In this document: piece after piece, positions 9,383 through 18,684 of the stretch
Layout: the number at the start of each line of letters is the position of its first letter
Numbering within the stretch: position 1 is the stretch's first letter
Source of the DNA: an uncultured Bacteroides sp.
GTDB lineage: Bacteria; Bacteroidota; Bacteroidia; Bacteroidales; Bacteroidaceae
Length of the DNA stretch: 64,000 nt
Direction: 5' to 3'
Assembly: GCF_963675905.1 (NCBI RefSeq)
Contig: NZ_OY780936.1
Coordinates: 62,001-126,000, forward strand
Notes under the pieces: model-generated
The model's input: only the letters and a program-made list of their open reading frames with translations
What the model was told of the DNA's origin: nothing
Database searches by the model: none
Translations under genes and position numbers: made by a program

Positions 9383-10156
9383 ATGAAAGCCGTTATTTTG
9401 GCAGGTGGATTTGGTACACGCCTGAGTGAGGCTACAACCTTGATTCCCAAGCCCATGGTAGAGATAGGGGGGAAACCTATTTTGTGGCATATTATGAAAA
9501 TCTACAGTTATTATGGAATTAATGAGTTCATTATCTGTTGCGGATATAAAGGGTATTTGATAAAAGAATATTTTGCCAACTACTTCAGACACAATAGCGA
9601 TATGATGGTTGATCTCTCTAATAATAGAGTGAAAACTTTGACAAACAATGCGGAACACTGGAAAGTGACGATGATTGATACAGGGTTGACTACCATGACT
9701 GGAGGGCGTATAAAACGTATACAAAAATACATAGGAAATGAACGTTTTTTGCTTACTTATGGCGATGGGGTTTCAGATGTGAATATTACGAAGACAATAA
9801 AAGAACATGAGAAAGCGGGTAAGATTCTTTCTGTTATGGCTTTTCAGCCAAGTGGTCGTTTTGGAGCACTGGATATAGCTACCGATGGGATAGTAAACTC
9901 TTTTCTAGAAAAACCTGCTGGAGATGGTGCATGGATTAATGCAGGATTTTTTGTTTGTGAGCCAAAGGTATTTGACTATTTGAGTGGTGATGATACGGAG
10001 ATTTTTGAAAGAAAACCGATTGAAAAAATAGTTGAGGAAAGACAATTACATGCTTTTAAACATGATGGCTTTTGGAAACCAATGGATACACTCAGAGATA
10101 AGAATGAATTGAATGCTATGTGGGACTCGGGAGCTGCGCCTTGGATGATTTGGTAA
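9383..10156 (+). CDS. rfbF: Glucose-1-phosphate cytidylyltransferase
   Basis: 257 residues, the normal length for RfbF. The start carries the nucleotidyltransferase signature LAGGFGTRLSEATTLIPKPM and the family-typical GGKPILWHIMKIYSYYG; the end has the KPMDTLRDKNELNAMW block that separates RfbF from RmlA. It makes CDP-glucose from CTP and glucose-1-phosphate, the first step to CDP-linked 6-deoxy and 3,6-dideoxy hexoses. It opens the long operon running to 29543 and is followed after 21 bases by CDP-glucose 4,6-dehydratase, its pathway partner. Confidence 0.95.
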   Translation: MKAVILAGGFGTRLSEATTLIPKPMVEIGGKPILWHIMKIYSYYGINEFIICCGYKGYLIKEYFANYFRHNSDMMVDLSNNRVKTLTNNAEHWKVTMIDTGLTTMTGGRIKRIQKYIGNERFLLTYGDGVSDVNITKTIKEHEKAGKILSVMAFQPSGRFGALDIATDGIVNSFLEKPAGDGAWINAGFFVCEPKVFDYLSGDDTEIFERKPIEKIVEERQLHAFKHDGFWKPMDTLRDKNELNAMWDSGAAPWMIW

Positions 10157-10177
10157 TAATTAGATAATTATGTAATT

Positions 10178-11275
10178 ATGTTTGGAAATGTTTTCTCTGG
10201 TAAAAAGGTCCTGATTACCGGAAATACCGGTTTTAAAGGGGCGTGGCTCTCATCCTGGCTATTGTTATGTGATGCGGATGTTTATGGCTATTCGCTGGAC
10301 ATACCTTCCAAACCTTCCATGTTCGAGACGTTGGATCTGGCAGGAATGGTTAAGCATCACTTTGGCGATACTCGAAATAGAGAAGAATTGAATGCATATA
10401 TACAAAAGGTGAAGCCCGATTTTATCTTTCATTTGGCTGCACAGGCTATTGTTTCAACTTCTTATTTCCAGCCATTTGATACGATTACAACCAACGTAAT
10501 AGGTACAGCTTCTGTATTGGAGGCTTTGAAGAATATGGAGAGTAATTGTGTTGCTGTATTTATAACTAGTGACAAAGCCTATGATAATGTGGAGTGGATA
10601 TGGGGGTACAGGGAAAATGATGCGCTGGGAGGAAAGGATGTATACTCTGGTTCTAAGGGAGCGGCAGAATTGGTTATAAAATCGTATTGGCACTCTTTTC
10701 TGAAAGCAAAACCGAATATAAAACTGGGGGTTGCAAGAGCTGGTAACGTGATTGGAGGTGGTGACTGGAGTGCCGACAGGATTATTGTGGATTGTATTAA
10801 AGCATTTACTACAGGCCAATCGGTTGAAATAAGAAGCCCCAAAGCAACTCGTCCGTGGCAGCACGTGCTGGAGCCTCTGAGTGGCTATCTTTGTTTGGCT
10901 CAAAATTTATACGAAGGTGAGGTGCAAAGGGGAGAGGCTTTTAACTTTGGTCCGAATGCGGAGCTTACCAAAACAGTTCTTCAACTGGTGAGGGATTTAG
11001 CTGACCAGTGGGGATTAGATGTAAACAAAGTGGTGAAGGTAACAGGAGAAGTGCCGTTTGAAGAGGCTAAATTACTGAAACTTAATTGTGACAAGGCATT
11101 GGCCTATTTGAACTGGCATGCTACGCTACAGTATGAACAGACAGTAAGTTTGATTGTAGAATGGTATAAAGCGTTTTACGAAAAGAAAAATAGAAATATG
11201 TATGCTTTTACAATAGATCAGATTAATTATTATCTTGCTGAGGCGCAAAAGCAGGCATTAAACTGGACAACATAG
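10178..11275 (+). CDS. rfbG: CDP-glucose 4,6-dehydratase
   Basis: 365 residues, an extended SDR of the RfbG type. The N-terminus has VLITGNTGFKGAWLSSWLL (GxxGxxG nucleotide binding), then SDKAYDN with the catalytic Thr/Ser-Asp-Lys region and a downstream YSGSKGAAE, where Y and K form the catalytic pair. It converts CDP-glucose to CDP-4-keto-6-deoxyglucose. The gene follows rfbF directly and precedes a small cupin epimerase by one base. The usual next enzyme for dideoxy sugars, the RfbH iron-sulfur dehydrase, is not present in the operon, so the product is probably a 6-deoxy- rather than 3,6-dideoxyhexose. Confidence 0.95.
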   Translation: MFGNVFSGKKVLITGNTGFKGAWLSSWLLLCDADVYGYSLDIPSKPSMFETLDLAGMVKHHFGDTRNREELNAYIQKVKPDFIFHLAAQAIVSTSYFQPFDTITTNVIGTASVLEALKNMESNCVAVFITSDKAYDNVEWIWGYRENDALGGKDVYSGSKGAAELVIKSYWHSFLKAKPNIKLGVARAGNVIGGGDWSADRIIVDCIKAFTTGQSVEIRSPKATRPWQHVLEPLSGYLCLAQNLYEGEVQRGEAFNFGPNAELTKTVLQLVRDLADQWGLDVNKVVKVTGEVPFEEAKLLKLNCDKALAYLNWHATLQYEQTVSLIVEWYKAFYEKKNRNMYAFTIDQINYYLAEAQKQALNWTT

Positions 11276-11276
11276 T

Positions 11277-11711
11277 ATGGAAGGAGTAATTAAATATCCA
11301 TTAAGGCATATAATGGTTCCCAAAGGAGATATCTATCATGCCTTGAAGGCTACGGATGATGGATTCAGGGGATTTGGTGAGGCCTATTTTACCCGAATAG
11401 TTCATGGTGAAGTAAAAGGATGGAAAAGACATAATAAAATAACTCTAAACCTGGTGGTGGCTTTAGGATGTGTGAAATTTGTAGTATATGATGATAGAGA
11501 GGATAGTTCTTCGAAGGGTGAATTCTGTGAGTTGATATTATCTCCCGATGGTGATTACTGCCGGTTTACACTAGACCCTGGACTTTGGATGGCTTTTACA
11601 AGTGTAAGTGAAGGTGAATCGATAGTGCTTGATATTATTAATATGCCTCACGATCCGAGCGAAACTGATAGTAAGACACTGGACGAAATTCCCTATAAAT
11701 TTGATGACTAA
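11277..11711 (+). CDS. RmlC-like cupin, dTDP-4-dehydrorhamnose 3,5-epimerase family
   Basis: 144 residues, a single-domain cupin related to RmlC but shorter than canonical RmlC (~180). The HALKATDDGFRGFGEAYFTRIVHGEVKGWKRHNK stretch contains the KGWKRH block that corresponds to the active-site His/Lys region of the family. It starts one base after the rfbG stop, so translation is likely coupled. By context it should epimerise the CDP-4-keto-6-deoxyhexose made by RfbG; a ketoisomerase function, as in FdtA-like cupins, is an alternative. Bidirectional use of the end region as the start of the next gene is unlikely (see the glycosyltransferase start). Confidence 0.8.
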   Translation: MEGVIKYPLRHIMVPKGDIYHALKATDDGFRGFGEAYFTRIVHGEVKGWKRHNKITLNLVVALGCVKFVVYDDREDSSSKGEFCELILSPDGDYCRFTLDPGLWMAFTSVSEGESIVLDIINMPHDPSETDSKTLDEIPYKFDD

Positions 11712-11745
11712 CAACGGCAAAATTTACACAATTAATTCTGATTTA

Positions 11746-12825
11746 ATGAAAACTATATTATTTACCATGCCTGTTTTTAAGGGAGAAACTTTTGAATACA
11801 GACTCAACTTGTATAAAAATGATCTGTACCCCGGACACCTTCTTTTCGGAGCACCTGAATTGAGTGACATGGGGTATAATGTAATTTATAGTTCACCGAA
11901 GGGATTTTTAGAAATAAACGGGCGTTTTTCCAGATTGAAATTCCTTATTAATTACACCAAAGAGATTTTGAAGAATAAATCTGTAGATTTGATCTATTCT
12001 TCGTATCCGGAAGGTCTTGATTTAATTATTTATCTCAGAGCTCTTAAACTATATTCAAAAAAAATGGTAATCAGACAACAATGTACTATACAGAGAAAAA
12101 AAGGTATATTGAATGCTTTCAAGCAGAAAATGTATTTTAAAGGCATTGATAAACTGCTTTTTTTTGATACCAAATCGGCTAAAGATTCTTTGGCTACTGG
12201 GATAATTTCTGAAAAACAAGTATTTGTGGATAATTGGGGACCAGATGTTGCCCAGTATAAAAGAATTATTGATAATGCAGGGGGAAGAGAAGTTAATAGA
12301 AAGGTAACATTTATTTCGACAGGTAAGGATAGTAGAGATTATGAACTTATGGTTGAGGCATTTAAAGGTCTGGAAGTTCCATTAGAATTTTATCTGGCAG
12401 ATGAGAATTTAGTAGAAAAATATAGTGGGAAATCAGATAATATTCATGTTCACTACTTGGAATCGGGTAAAGATTCTCCTCAGATAGCCTTAAAAGCTAC
12501 TATGAATGCAGATGTTAGCTTGCTGATTTGCAAACCCACACGACCGACCAATAATGGATTTACAGCTTTGTGTGAGGCGATGGGACTAGGTATGCCAGTG
12601 ATAGTTACTAAAAATCCCTATTATTCAATTGATGTGGAAAAAGAACGAATGGGGCTTACTGTTCCTATTGGAGATGTAGAAGCTTTGCGTAAAGCTGTGA
12701 TGACTTTCTATAATAGTCCGGAGATAGTGAAAGAGTATGGCCTGAATGCGAGAAGGTATGCAGAAGAAAGGTGTAACTCCAGGATTACGGCTAAGATTCT
12801 TGATAACTTGTTTCAAAAACTATAG
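11746..12825 (+). CDS. Glycosyltransferase, GT4-like
   Basis: About 359 residues from the ATG at 11746, which gives the clean first beta-strand MKTILFTMPVFKG; an alternative ATG at 11704 would overlap the epimerase gene by 8 bases. The C-terminal half has the GT-B donor-site features FTALCEAMGLGMPVIVT and a following GLTVPIGD segment. It would add one sugar to the lipid-linked repeat unit at the cytoplasmic face. The N-terminal acceptor domain is divergent, so linkage and sugar are unknown. It sits between the nucleotide-sugar genes and the flippase. Confidence 0.8.
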   Translation: MKTILFTMPVFKGETFEYRLNLYKNDLYPGHLLFGAPELSDMGYNVIYSSPKGFLEINGRFSRLKFLINYTKEILKNKSVDLIYSSYPEGLDLIIYLRALKLYSKKMVIRQQCTIQRKKGILNAFKQKMYFKGIDKLLFFDTKSAKDSLATGIISEKQVFVDNWGPDVAQYKRIIDNAGGREVNRKVTFISTGKDSRDYELMVEAFKGLEVPLEFYLADENLVEKYSGKSDNIHVHYLESGKDSPQIALKATMNADVSLLICKPTRPTNNGFTALCEAMGLGMPVIVTKNPYYSIDVEKERMGLTVPIGDVEALRKAVMTFYNSPEIVKEYGLNARRYAEERCNSRITAKILDNLFQKL

Positions 12826-12831
12826 AAACAG

Positions 12832-14364
12832 ATGCCAGACGAGAGAAGTAGAAGGATAGCAAAGAATACTGCTATGCTCTATCTTAGAATGATTTTTATA
12901 ATGTTTGTTTCATTATATACATCCAGAATTGTATTGAGTACTTTGGGCGTTTCCGATTACGGTGTATACAATGTGGTAGGTGGCGTGGTTTATATGTTTT
13001 CTTTTCTGAATGCAGCAATGACCAATGGTACTCAACGATTTCTTTCGTACGAACTGGGAAGAGGGGATATATCTCAATTAAGAAAAATGTTCAGCATTAC
13101 ACTTTCCATTCATATACTCATAGGGCTGGTGATTTTTGTTCTTGCTGAAACGTTGGGTTTATGGTTCCTGAACACTCAACTAAATATTCCCGCGGAAAGA
13201 ATGATGGCGGCTAATTGGGTGTATCAGTTTTCTATTCTTTCTTTTATGATTTCGGTGATTCAGGTTCCTTATAATTCATTAATTATTGCACATGAGCGGA
13301 TGAATGTGTATGCTTATGTAAGTATAATTGAAGTAATGTTAAGATTGTTAATTGTATTTATACTTACTCAGATTGATTATGACAAGTTGACACTATATGG
13401 TTTCCTTTATTTTTCAGTAACTCTTATTGCTGCTGTTATATATGCAGCTTATTGCAAGATTAAATTTAGTGAATGTACCAGCCATTTTGTGTATGATCAT
13501 TTACTATTTAAAAGATTGCTAAGTTTTGCCGGATGGAACTTATATGGAAATGTGACATGTGTAGTGGCTGCCCAAGGGGTAAACCTCATTTTGAATATAT
13601 TTTTTGGACCAGTGATAAATGCAGCCAGAGGTATTGCTTATCAGATAAGCAGTTCAATATATGGCTTTGCAAACAATTTTCAGATGGCGGTAAATCCTCA
13701 GATCATAAAATCGTACGCTGCAGGTGAGAATGAATACATGATGAACCTGATTTTCCGGAGTGCCAAATTTTCTTTCTATCTACTTTTTATAATAGCCTTG
13801 CCGGTTTTTATTGAAGTCGATTTTATTTTGAAGATATGGCTGAAGATAGTGCCTGAATATACATCTTTATTCTGTAGGTTAATTATTATCAGTGGATTGC
13901 TTGATGTATTCTCTGGCCCTTTGCAAACAGCTGCAAATGCTACGGGTAAAATTAAACTTTATCAGTTTACTGAAGGAACTATTATTTTGTTATTAATGCC
14001 TTTGTCCTATTCCCTTTATAAATTAGGGTATGCACCGCAGGCTACATTTTATGTGGGGATATTGATTTCGATAGCTTTGCAGTTTGCACGTCTCATGATC
14101 TTGAGAGGTCTGATTCAGATTGATATGAAACGTTTTGTAATGGATGTTTTCTTTAAAACGATATTTGTGGGCTTTTTAGCATCCCTGATTCCATTTCTGA
14201 TCAAAGATCTATATAGAAATGAAGTGATACGTTTCTTTGTTGTATGTTTTTCTAGTGTAGCTTCATCGTTTACTATTATTTATTTTTTGGGGTTGAATAC
14301 GTCTGAAAAAATATTTGTGAAGGAGAAAATAAGCCAGATTTATGCAAAAATAGTAAGAAAATAA
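12832..14364 (+). CDS. wzx: Polysaccharide repeat-unit flippase (Wzx-like, MOP superfamily)
   Basis: 510 residues, with about 12-14 hydrophobic helices. The start RIAKNTAMLYLRMIFIMFVSLYTSRIVLSTLGVSDYGVYNVVGG is typical of Bacteroidales lipopolysaccharide/oligosaccharide flippases of the MATE/MOP fold. It would move the undecaprenyl-linked repeat unit across the inner membrane for polymerisation by the Wzy-like protein encoded two genes later. It starts six bases after the preceding glycosyltransferase and ends four bases before the next, so it is embedded in the operon. Confidence 0.9.
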   Translation: MPDERSRRIAKNTAMLYLRMIFIMFVSLYTSRIVLSTLGVSDYGVYNVVGGVVYMFSFLNAAMTNGTQRFLSYELGRGDISQLRKMFSITLSIHILIGLVIFVLAETLGLWFLNTQLNIPAERMMAANWVYQFSILSFMISVIQVPYNSLIIAHERMNVYAYVSIIEVMLRLLIVFILTQIDYDKLTLYGFLYFSVTLIAAVIYAAYCKIKFSECTSHFVYDHLLFKRLLSFAGWNLYGNVTCVVAAQGVNLILNIFFGPVINAARGIAYQISSSIYGFANNFQMAVNPQIIKSYAAGENEYMMNLIFRSAKFSFYLLFIIALPVFIEVDFILKIWLKIVPEYTSLFCRLIIISGLLDVFSGPLQTAANATGKIKLYQFTEGTIILLLMPLSYSLYKLGYAPQATFYVGILISIALQFARLMILRGLIQIDMKRFVMDVFFKTIFVGFLASLIPFLIKDLYRNEVIRFFVVCFSSVASSFTIIYFLGLNTSEKIFVKEKISQIYAKIVRK

Positions 14365-14368
14365 GATT

Positions 14369-15526
14369 ATGACTCTAACATTCATAACCAATCTAATAAT
14401 TCATCATCAGGTTCCTGTAGCTGATGAGTTCTATCAATTACTTGGAAAGGATTATACTTTCGTGGCAACGCAAGCTGTGCCTGATTCTTTTATAAAAAAC
14501 GGATATCCTGATCTTTCTGATAAGCCCTACTTGTTGAAGGCCTACGAGAGTAGAGAAAATTATGAAAAGGCAATGGAGTTAGCTGAAAAATCGGATGTTG
14601 TGGTATTTGGTATTTCCCCCCTTGAATTGATAGTTAAAAGATTAAAACAGAATAAACTGACTTTTATCTACTCTGAACGTTTGTTTAAAGATGGGTATTA
14701 TCACTTGTTATCTCCAAGAGTGTGGCTAAATCTATATAATCATCATATCAAATACAGAAATAAAAATGTATATATGCTCTGCTCCAGTGCCTATACAGCC
14801 TTTGATGTATCTCTGGTGGGGGCTTATCCGGATAAATGTTTGAAATGGGCTTATTTTACAAAGATAGAAGAACTAGATATTGAGTATTTGTTAAAACTTA
14901 AAAGCGATAAGGATATCCAGATGTTGTGGGTGGCTCGTTTTTTGAATTGGAAGCATCCCGAAATGCCTGTTAAACTAGCAAGAAGGCTTAAAGATAAAGG
15001 GTATAAATTTATTATAAGAATGGCTGGTAGTGGTGAGTTTTTTCAAAAGACAAAGAACCTGATTGAAAAGTTGAATGTAGGAGATTGTGTTTCATTGATT
15101 GGAAATATGCCCAATGATGAAATCTTAGCTTTAATGCAAAATTCACATATTTTTATCTTTACAAGTGACAGGAATGAAGGATGGGGAGCTGTTCTAAATG
15201 AAGCAATGAGCAATGGTTGTGCAGTGGTTGCTTCGAATATGATTGGAGCTGCACCTTATCTAATAAAGCAGGGGGAAAATGGATATATATTTAAATCGGG
15301 CGACGTAAAGGATCTTACCAGCAAGGTTGAAGATTTGATTAATAATCCAATACGAAGAAATGATTTTTCGCGAAAGGCTTATCAGACACTAAAGGACGAG
15401 TGGTCGCCAATAAATGCAGCACATCGTTTTTTATTGTTTTCAGATTCGTTAATCAAAGGAATCAGTTTAGTGATTACTGAAGGTCCTTGCAGTAAAGCTG
15501 AGGTAAATAGCTCTTTTAAAGTGTGA
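14369..15526 (+). CDS. Glycosyltransferase, GT4 family
   Basis: 385 residues with a GT-B C-terminal half: LLWVARFLNWKHPEMPVKLA, RMAGSGEF, VSLIGNMPNDEILALMQNSHIFIFTSDRNEGWGAVLNEAMSNG, i.e. the E-x7-E donor phosphate-binding motif. The N-terminus is shorter and less conserved. It probably transfers a hexose to the repeat unit. The gene follows the flippase at four bases and precedes the polymerase by 20 bases. No hint of the sugar is visible. Confidence 0.88.
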   Translation: MTLTFITNLIIHHQVPVADEFYQLLGKDYTFVATQAVPDSFIKNGYPDLSDKPYLLKAYESRENYEKAMELAEKSDVVVFGISPLELIVKRLKQNKLTFIYSERLFKDGYYHLLSPRVWLNLYNHHIKYRNKNVYMLCSSAYTAFDVSLVGAYPDKCLKWAYFTKIEELDIEYLLKLKSDKDIQMLWVARFLNWKHPEMPVKLARRLKDKGYKFIIRMAGSGEFFQKTKNLIEKLNVGDCVSLIGNMPNDEILALMQNSHIFIFTSDRNEGWGAVLNEAMSNGCAVVASNMIGAAPYLIKQGENGYIFKSGDVKDLTSKVEDLINNPIRRNDFSRKAYQTLKDEWSPINAAHRFLLFSDSLIKGISLVITEGPCSKAEVNSSFKV

Positions 15527-15546
15527 TTTTTAAATAATCCATATCC

Positions 15547-16794
15547 ATGATGAAAAGAAAGAGTTTTAAAGATGGCTTTTTTAGGCATGAGAAGCTTATT
15601 CTACTTATTCTAATGATTTATTTTATAAATCCGTTGGGCTACGGGAATTATGTCGGTTTTTTATTATTTCCTGTTTTGCTTAACAATAAAGCTATAAAGA
15701 CTAATTTTGATATAAATTATTTACTTCTTTTGTCTTTTTCGTTTTCCTATGTATCTATTATTTATCAATATAAAGGTTCCTATGTTATTGGATTATCTAG
15801 TATGGTAGAGTACTTGCTATTTCCTATTATGATGTATTCTCTAGGTAAATATTTCCAAAAAAAATATGCAAAGGAGTACTCTTTTTATAAGATTATCTTT
15901 TCTATTTTGCTTTTCTTTTCTTTAATAGCTTTTATATCTATTGCCATTGATATTTATCATTCAGGATTTAATGGCAACAGGAATATTCCTTTGATTAATT
16001 ATGATTCAAAGAAGAGTACGGCTGCTACACTAATCAGCTCTTCTGTTTCTCTTTTTTTGGCATTTTGTGGGACTCTTTTAATCCCGGCACGTTTTTTTGA
16101 AAAAAAATATAAATGGATTTTTCTTGTGTTCTCAGTAATATCATTGATTTTTACTATTAGATTAGGAAGTAGAACCGGCTTAGGAATATTTATTTTATCA
16201 TTTATGTTGAATTATCTCTTTTTTATTCGATATATATCTGTTAAGAAAAAGCTGCTTAGCTCGTTTATGCTTCTGATAATATTATTTTTTGCATTGAAAG
16301 TTTCCTTTGCGGGAAATTCTGAAATGTTCAGTTCTTATGAGTGGCGTGTGGAATCAGAAGAATATGGAAATAGTACAGTGGGGGGAAGAACTCAGTTGTG
16401 GGCAAAAGGAGTAGAGAATCTTATTAAATATCCGATGGGAGCTGCACCTTATTTCAAAGAACTTTCCTATTCACATAATTTCTGGCTCGACATAGGCCGT
16501 GTAGCTGGTGTTATTCCAATGATTTTTATGTTGATATTCTGTATTAGAATGTTGTATGTATTGTTAAAAACAATAAGAATGCGAACGGTATCACTTTTTA
16601 AGAGATCAGTTCTTCTCTCCTTGAATATCGCTTTTTTGTCAGTTTCGGGTGTGGAACCTATTTTAGAAGGAAATTTTGCTTTCCTTTCTGTTTATTTTTT
16701 CTTTTCAGGTGTTATGTATGCTATCTATAAGCAATCTTACAAACCACCATCAAAGATACAACGGATATTTCCTGAAGAACATAGTTTTAACTGA
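15547..16794 (+). CDS. wzy: O-antigen/capsule polymerase (Wzy-like)
   Basis: 415 residues, very hydrophobic, about 10-12 helices, with the large periplasmic loop typical of the Wzy/WaaL group: the NSTVGGRTQLWAKGVENLIKYPMGAAP block followed by SYSHNFWLDIGRVAG, where the S-H-N motif is characteristic of the O-antigen ligase/polymerase domain. It would join repeat units at the periplasmic face. An ATG-started overlap with the aminotransferase frame begins at 16676, but the aminotransferase start at 16808 is preferred. Ligase rather than polymerase function cannot be excluded by sequence; the location between flippase and sugar genes favours polymerase. Confidence 0.82.
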   Translation: MMKRKSFKDGFFRHEKLILLILMIYFINPLGYGNYVGFLLFPVLLNNKAIKTNFDINYLLLLSFSFSYVSIIYQYKGSYVIGLSSMVEYLLFPIMMYSLGKYFQKKYAKEYSFYKIIFSILLFFSLIAFISIAIDIYHSGFNGNRNIPLINYDSKKSTAATLISSSVSLFLAFCGTLLIPARFFEKKYKWIFLVFSVISLIFTIRLGSRTGLGIFILSFMLNYLFFIRYISVKKKLLSSFMLLIILFFALKVSFAGNSEMFSSYEWRVESEEYGNSTVGGRTQLWAKGVENLIKYPMGAAPYFKELSYSHNFWLDIGRVAGVIPMIFMLIFCIRMLYVLLKTIRMRTVSLFKRSVLLSLNIAFLSVSGVEPILEGNFAFLSVYFFFSGVMYAIYKQSYKPPSKIQRIFPEEHSFN

Positions 16795-16807
16795 TAATAA
16801 ATTAAAT

Positions 16808-17998
16808 ATGAAAAAGATGGAAAATGAACAATTAACAAATGTTTCTGCAATGTTATCTCCTTTAGATGGGATGATGAAAAACATGGAAAAGAAACTAATT
16901 ACGGTAACCTCTCCACTGATTCCTCCACTAGAGGAGTTTGTTACTTACCTGGAGGATATCTGGAATAGGAAGTGGCTCACTAATAATGGTGTATATCATC
17001 AACAACTTGAAAAAGCATTGTGTGAGTATTTGGGAGTTGATTATATTAGTCTGTTTTCAAATGGAACATTAGCTTTGATAACAGCCTTACAAACACTAAG
17101 GATTACGGGTGAGGTAATAGTAACTCCATTTAGTTTTGTGGCAACAACCAATGCTATTTGGTGGAATGGTATAAAACCTGTATTTGTGGATGTGGATCCA
17201 CTGACATTAAATCTGGATCCGGATAAGATTGAAGCAGCTATTACCCCTAATACAACAGCTGTTGTCCCCGTGCATGTATACGGAAATCCGGCTAATATAA
17301 AGAGAATTGAGGAAATTGCTGATATATACGGACTTAAAGTAATTAATGATGCTGCTCATGCATTTGCTGTGGAACAGGATGGTCATTCTATTCTGAATTA
17401 TGGTGACTTGAGTATTTTAAGTTTTCATGCAACCAAGACTTATTCTACCATTGAAGGAGGGGCTATTATTTGCCATGACGAAAAAATGAAAAAGAGAATT
17501 GATTATTTGAAAAATTTTGGATTTGCCAATGAAACAACAGTTGTGGCTCCGGGTATCAATGCTAAGATGGATGAGGTGAGGGCAGCTTATGGATTGTTGG
17601 GATTGAAGTATGTGGATCAGGCCATTGAAAATAGACATAAAGTGGCTATTCGATACAGGGAGGTGTTAAAGGATATACCTGGTATATCATTTATGAATGA
17701 TATGCAGGGAGTAAAACACAACTATTCTTATTTCCCTATTTTTGTGGATGAAGAAATATATGGTATGAGTCGGGATGCCCTTTATCAGAAAATGAAAGAT
17801 GACAATGTGTTGGGAAGGAGATATTTCTATCCACTAATCAGTACATTCCCCACTTACAAGGGACTTGAATCTGCCAAACCTTCTAATCTGCCTATTGCTA
17901 CGAAAGCAGCCAATACTGTGATTTGTTTGCCGATGCATCATGAACTGAGCGATGATGATGTGGAACGTGTCTTGAATCTTATAAAAAATGAACGATGA
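16808..17998 (+). CDS. DegT/DnrJ/EryC1/StrS-family sugar aminotransferase
   Basis: About 396 residues from the ATG at 16808; the upstream frame extension overlaps the polymerase gene and encodes no family sequence. PLP-fold features are clear: SLFSNGTLALITALQTL, VVPVHVYGNPANIKRIEEIA, INDAAHAFAVEQDG and the Schiff-base lysine in SILSFHATKTYSTIEGGAI. These enzymes aminate keto-sugar nucleotides (typically at C3 or C4). A natural substrate would be the CDP- or dTDP-4-keto-6-deoxyhexose of this locus. The stop overlaps the start of the first WbqC-family gene (ATGA), a coupling that suggests the amine is the target of the WbqC proteins. Confidence 0.9.
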   Translation: MKKMENEQLTNVSAMLSPLDGMMKNMEKKLITVTSPLIPPLEEFVTYLEDIWNRKWLTNNGVYHQQLEKALCEYLGVDYISLFSNGTLALITALQTLRITGEVIVTPFSFVATTNAIWWNGIKPVFVDVDPLTLNLDPDKIEAAITPNTTAVVPVHVYGNPANIKRIEEIADIYGLKVINDAAHAFAVEQDGHSILNYGDLSILSFHATKTYSTIEGGAIICHDEKMKKRIDYLKNFGFANETTVVAPGINAKMDEVRAAYGLLGLKYVDQAIENRHKVAIRYREVLKDIPGISFMNDMQGVKHNYSYFPIFVDEEIYGMSRDALYQKMKDDNVLGRRYFYPLISTFPTYKGLESAKPSNLPIATKAANTVICLPMHHELSDDDVERVLNLIKNER

Positions 17999-18684
17999 AA
18001 ATAGGAATAATGCAACCTTATTTCCTTCCATATTTAGGATATTTTCAGCTGATAAAGGCCGTTGATAATTATATTATTTATGATGATGTAAATTATATCA
18101 TGCGTGGTTGGATTAATCGGAATAATTTTTTAATTAATGGTAAAGCGAAAATAGTTACAATTAGTCTGAAAGGTGCTAGTCCCAATAAATTAATCTACGA
18201 GAGTGAAATCAATGATGATTTTCGGAAATTTTTGAAGACGATTTATTGCAATTATGCAAAAGCTCCTTTTTTCAATGATGTATTTCAACTGATAGAAAGA
18301 ATTGTAGACTACGAAGATAAATGTTTATCTCGGTTTATTATAAATTGCATCAAAGAGATTTGCATCTATATGAATATAAATACCAATTTACTGATCTCGT
18401 CAGAATTACCTAAAGATATTTCTTTAAAAGGGGTTGATAAGGTGATTGATATTTGTAAATGCCTTAAAGCAGATACTTGTATCAACCCTATTGGTGGATT
18501 ACAGATGTATAAAAAAGAGTATTTTGCTTTGCATGGTATTGATCTATTCTTTCTGCAAACGGAGGAAACTCCTTACAAACAGTTGAATAACGACTTTGTG
18601 TCAGGACTCTCTATTCTAGACGTGTTAATGTTTAATTCTGTAGGACAGATTGAATTTATGCTGAATAGATATAAATTAATATGA
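17995..18684 (+). CDS. WbqC-family protein, tandem copy 1
   Basis: 229 residues covering the whole WbqC-like domain. Hallmark blocks are GIMQPYFLPYLGYFQLI at residues 4-20, DDVNYIMRGWINRN, NYAKAPFFNDV, a C-terminal SILDVLMFNSV. WbqC proteins occur beside amino-sugar genes in O-antigen loci; the catalytic role is not settled and N-acylation or amino-acid transfer to an amino sugar is my working guess. The start codon overlaps the aminotransferase stop by four bases (ATGA). It is the first of four adjacent paralogues and is closest in sequence to copy 4 (both have DDVNYIMRGWINRNNFL). Confidence 0.88.
   Translation: MKIGIMQPYFLPYLGYFQLIKAVDNYIIYDDVNYIMRGWINRNNFLINGKAKIVTISLKGASPNKLIYESEINDDFRKFLKTIYCNYAKAPFFNDVFQLIERIVDYEDKCLSRFIINCIKEICIYMNINTNLLISSELPKDISLKGVDKVIDICKCLKADTCINPIGGLQMYKKEYFALHGIDLFFLQTEETPYKQLNNDFVSGLSILDVLMFNSVGQIEFMLNRYKLI

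Noticed and set aside
16676-16807. N-terminal extension of the DegT aminotransferase
   Set aside because: It lies inside the polymerase gene in another frame and matches no family sequence; the ATG at 16808 follows the polymerase stop.
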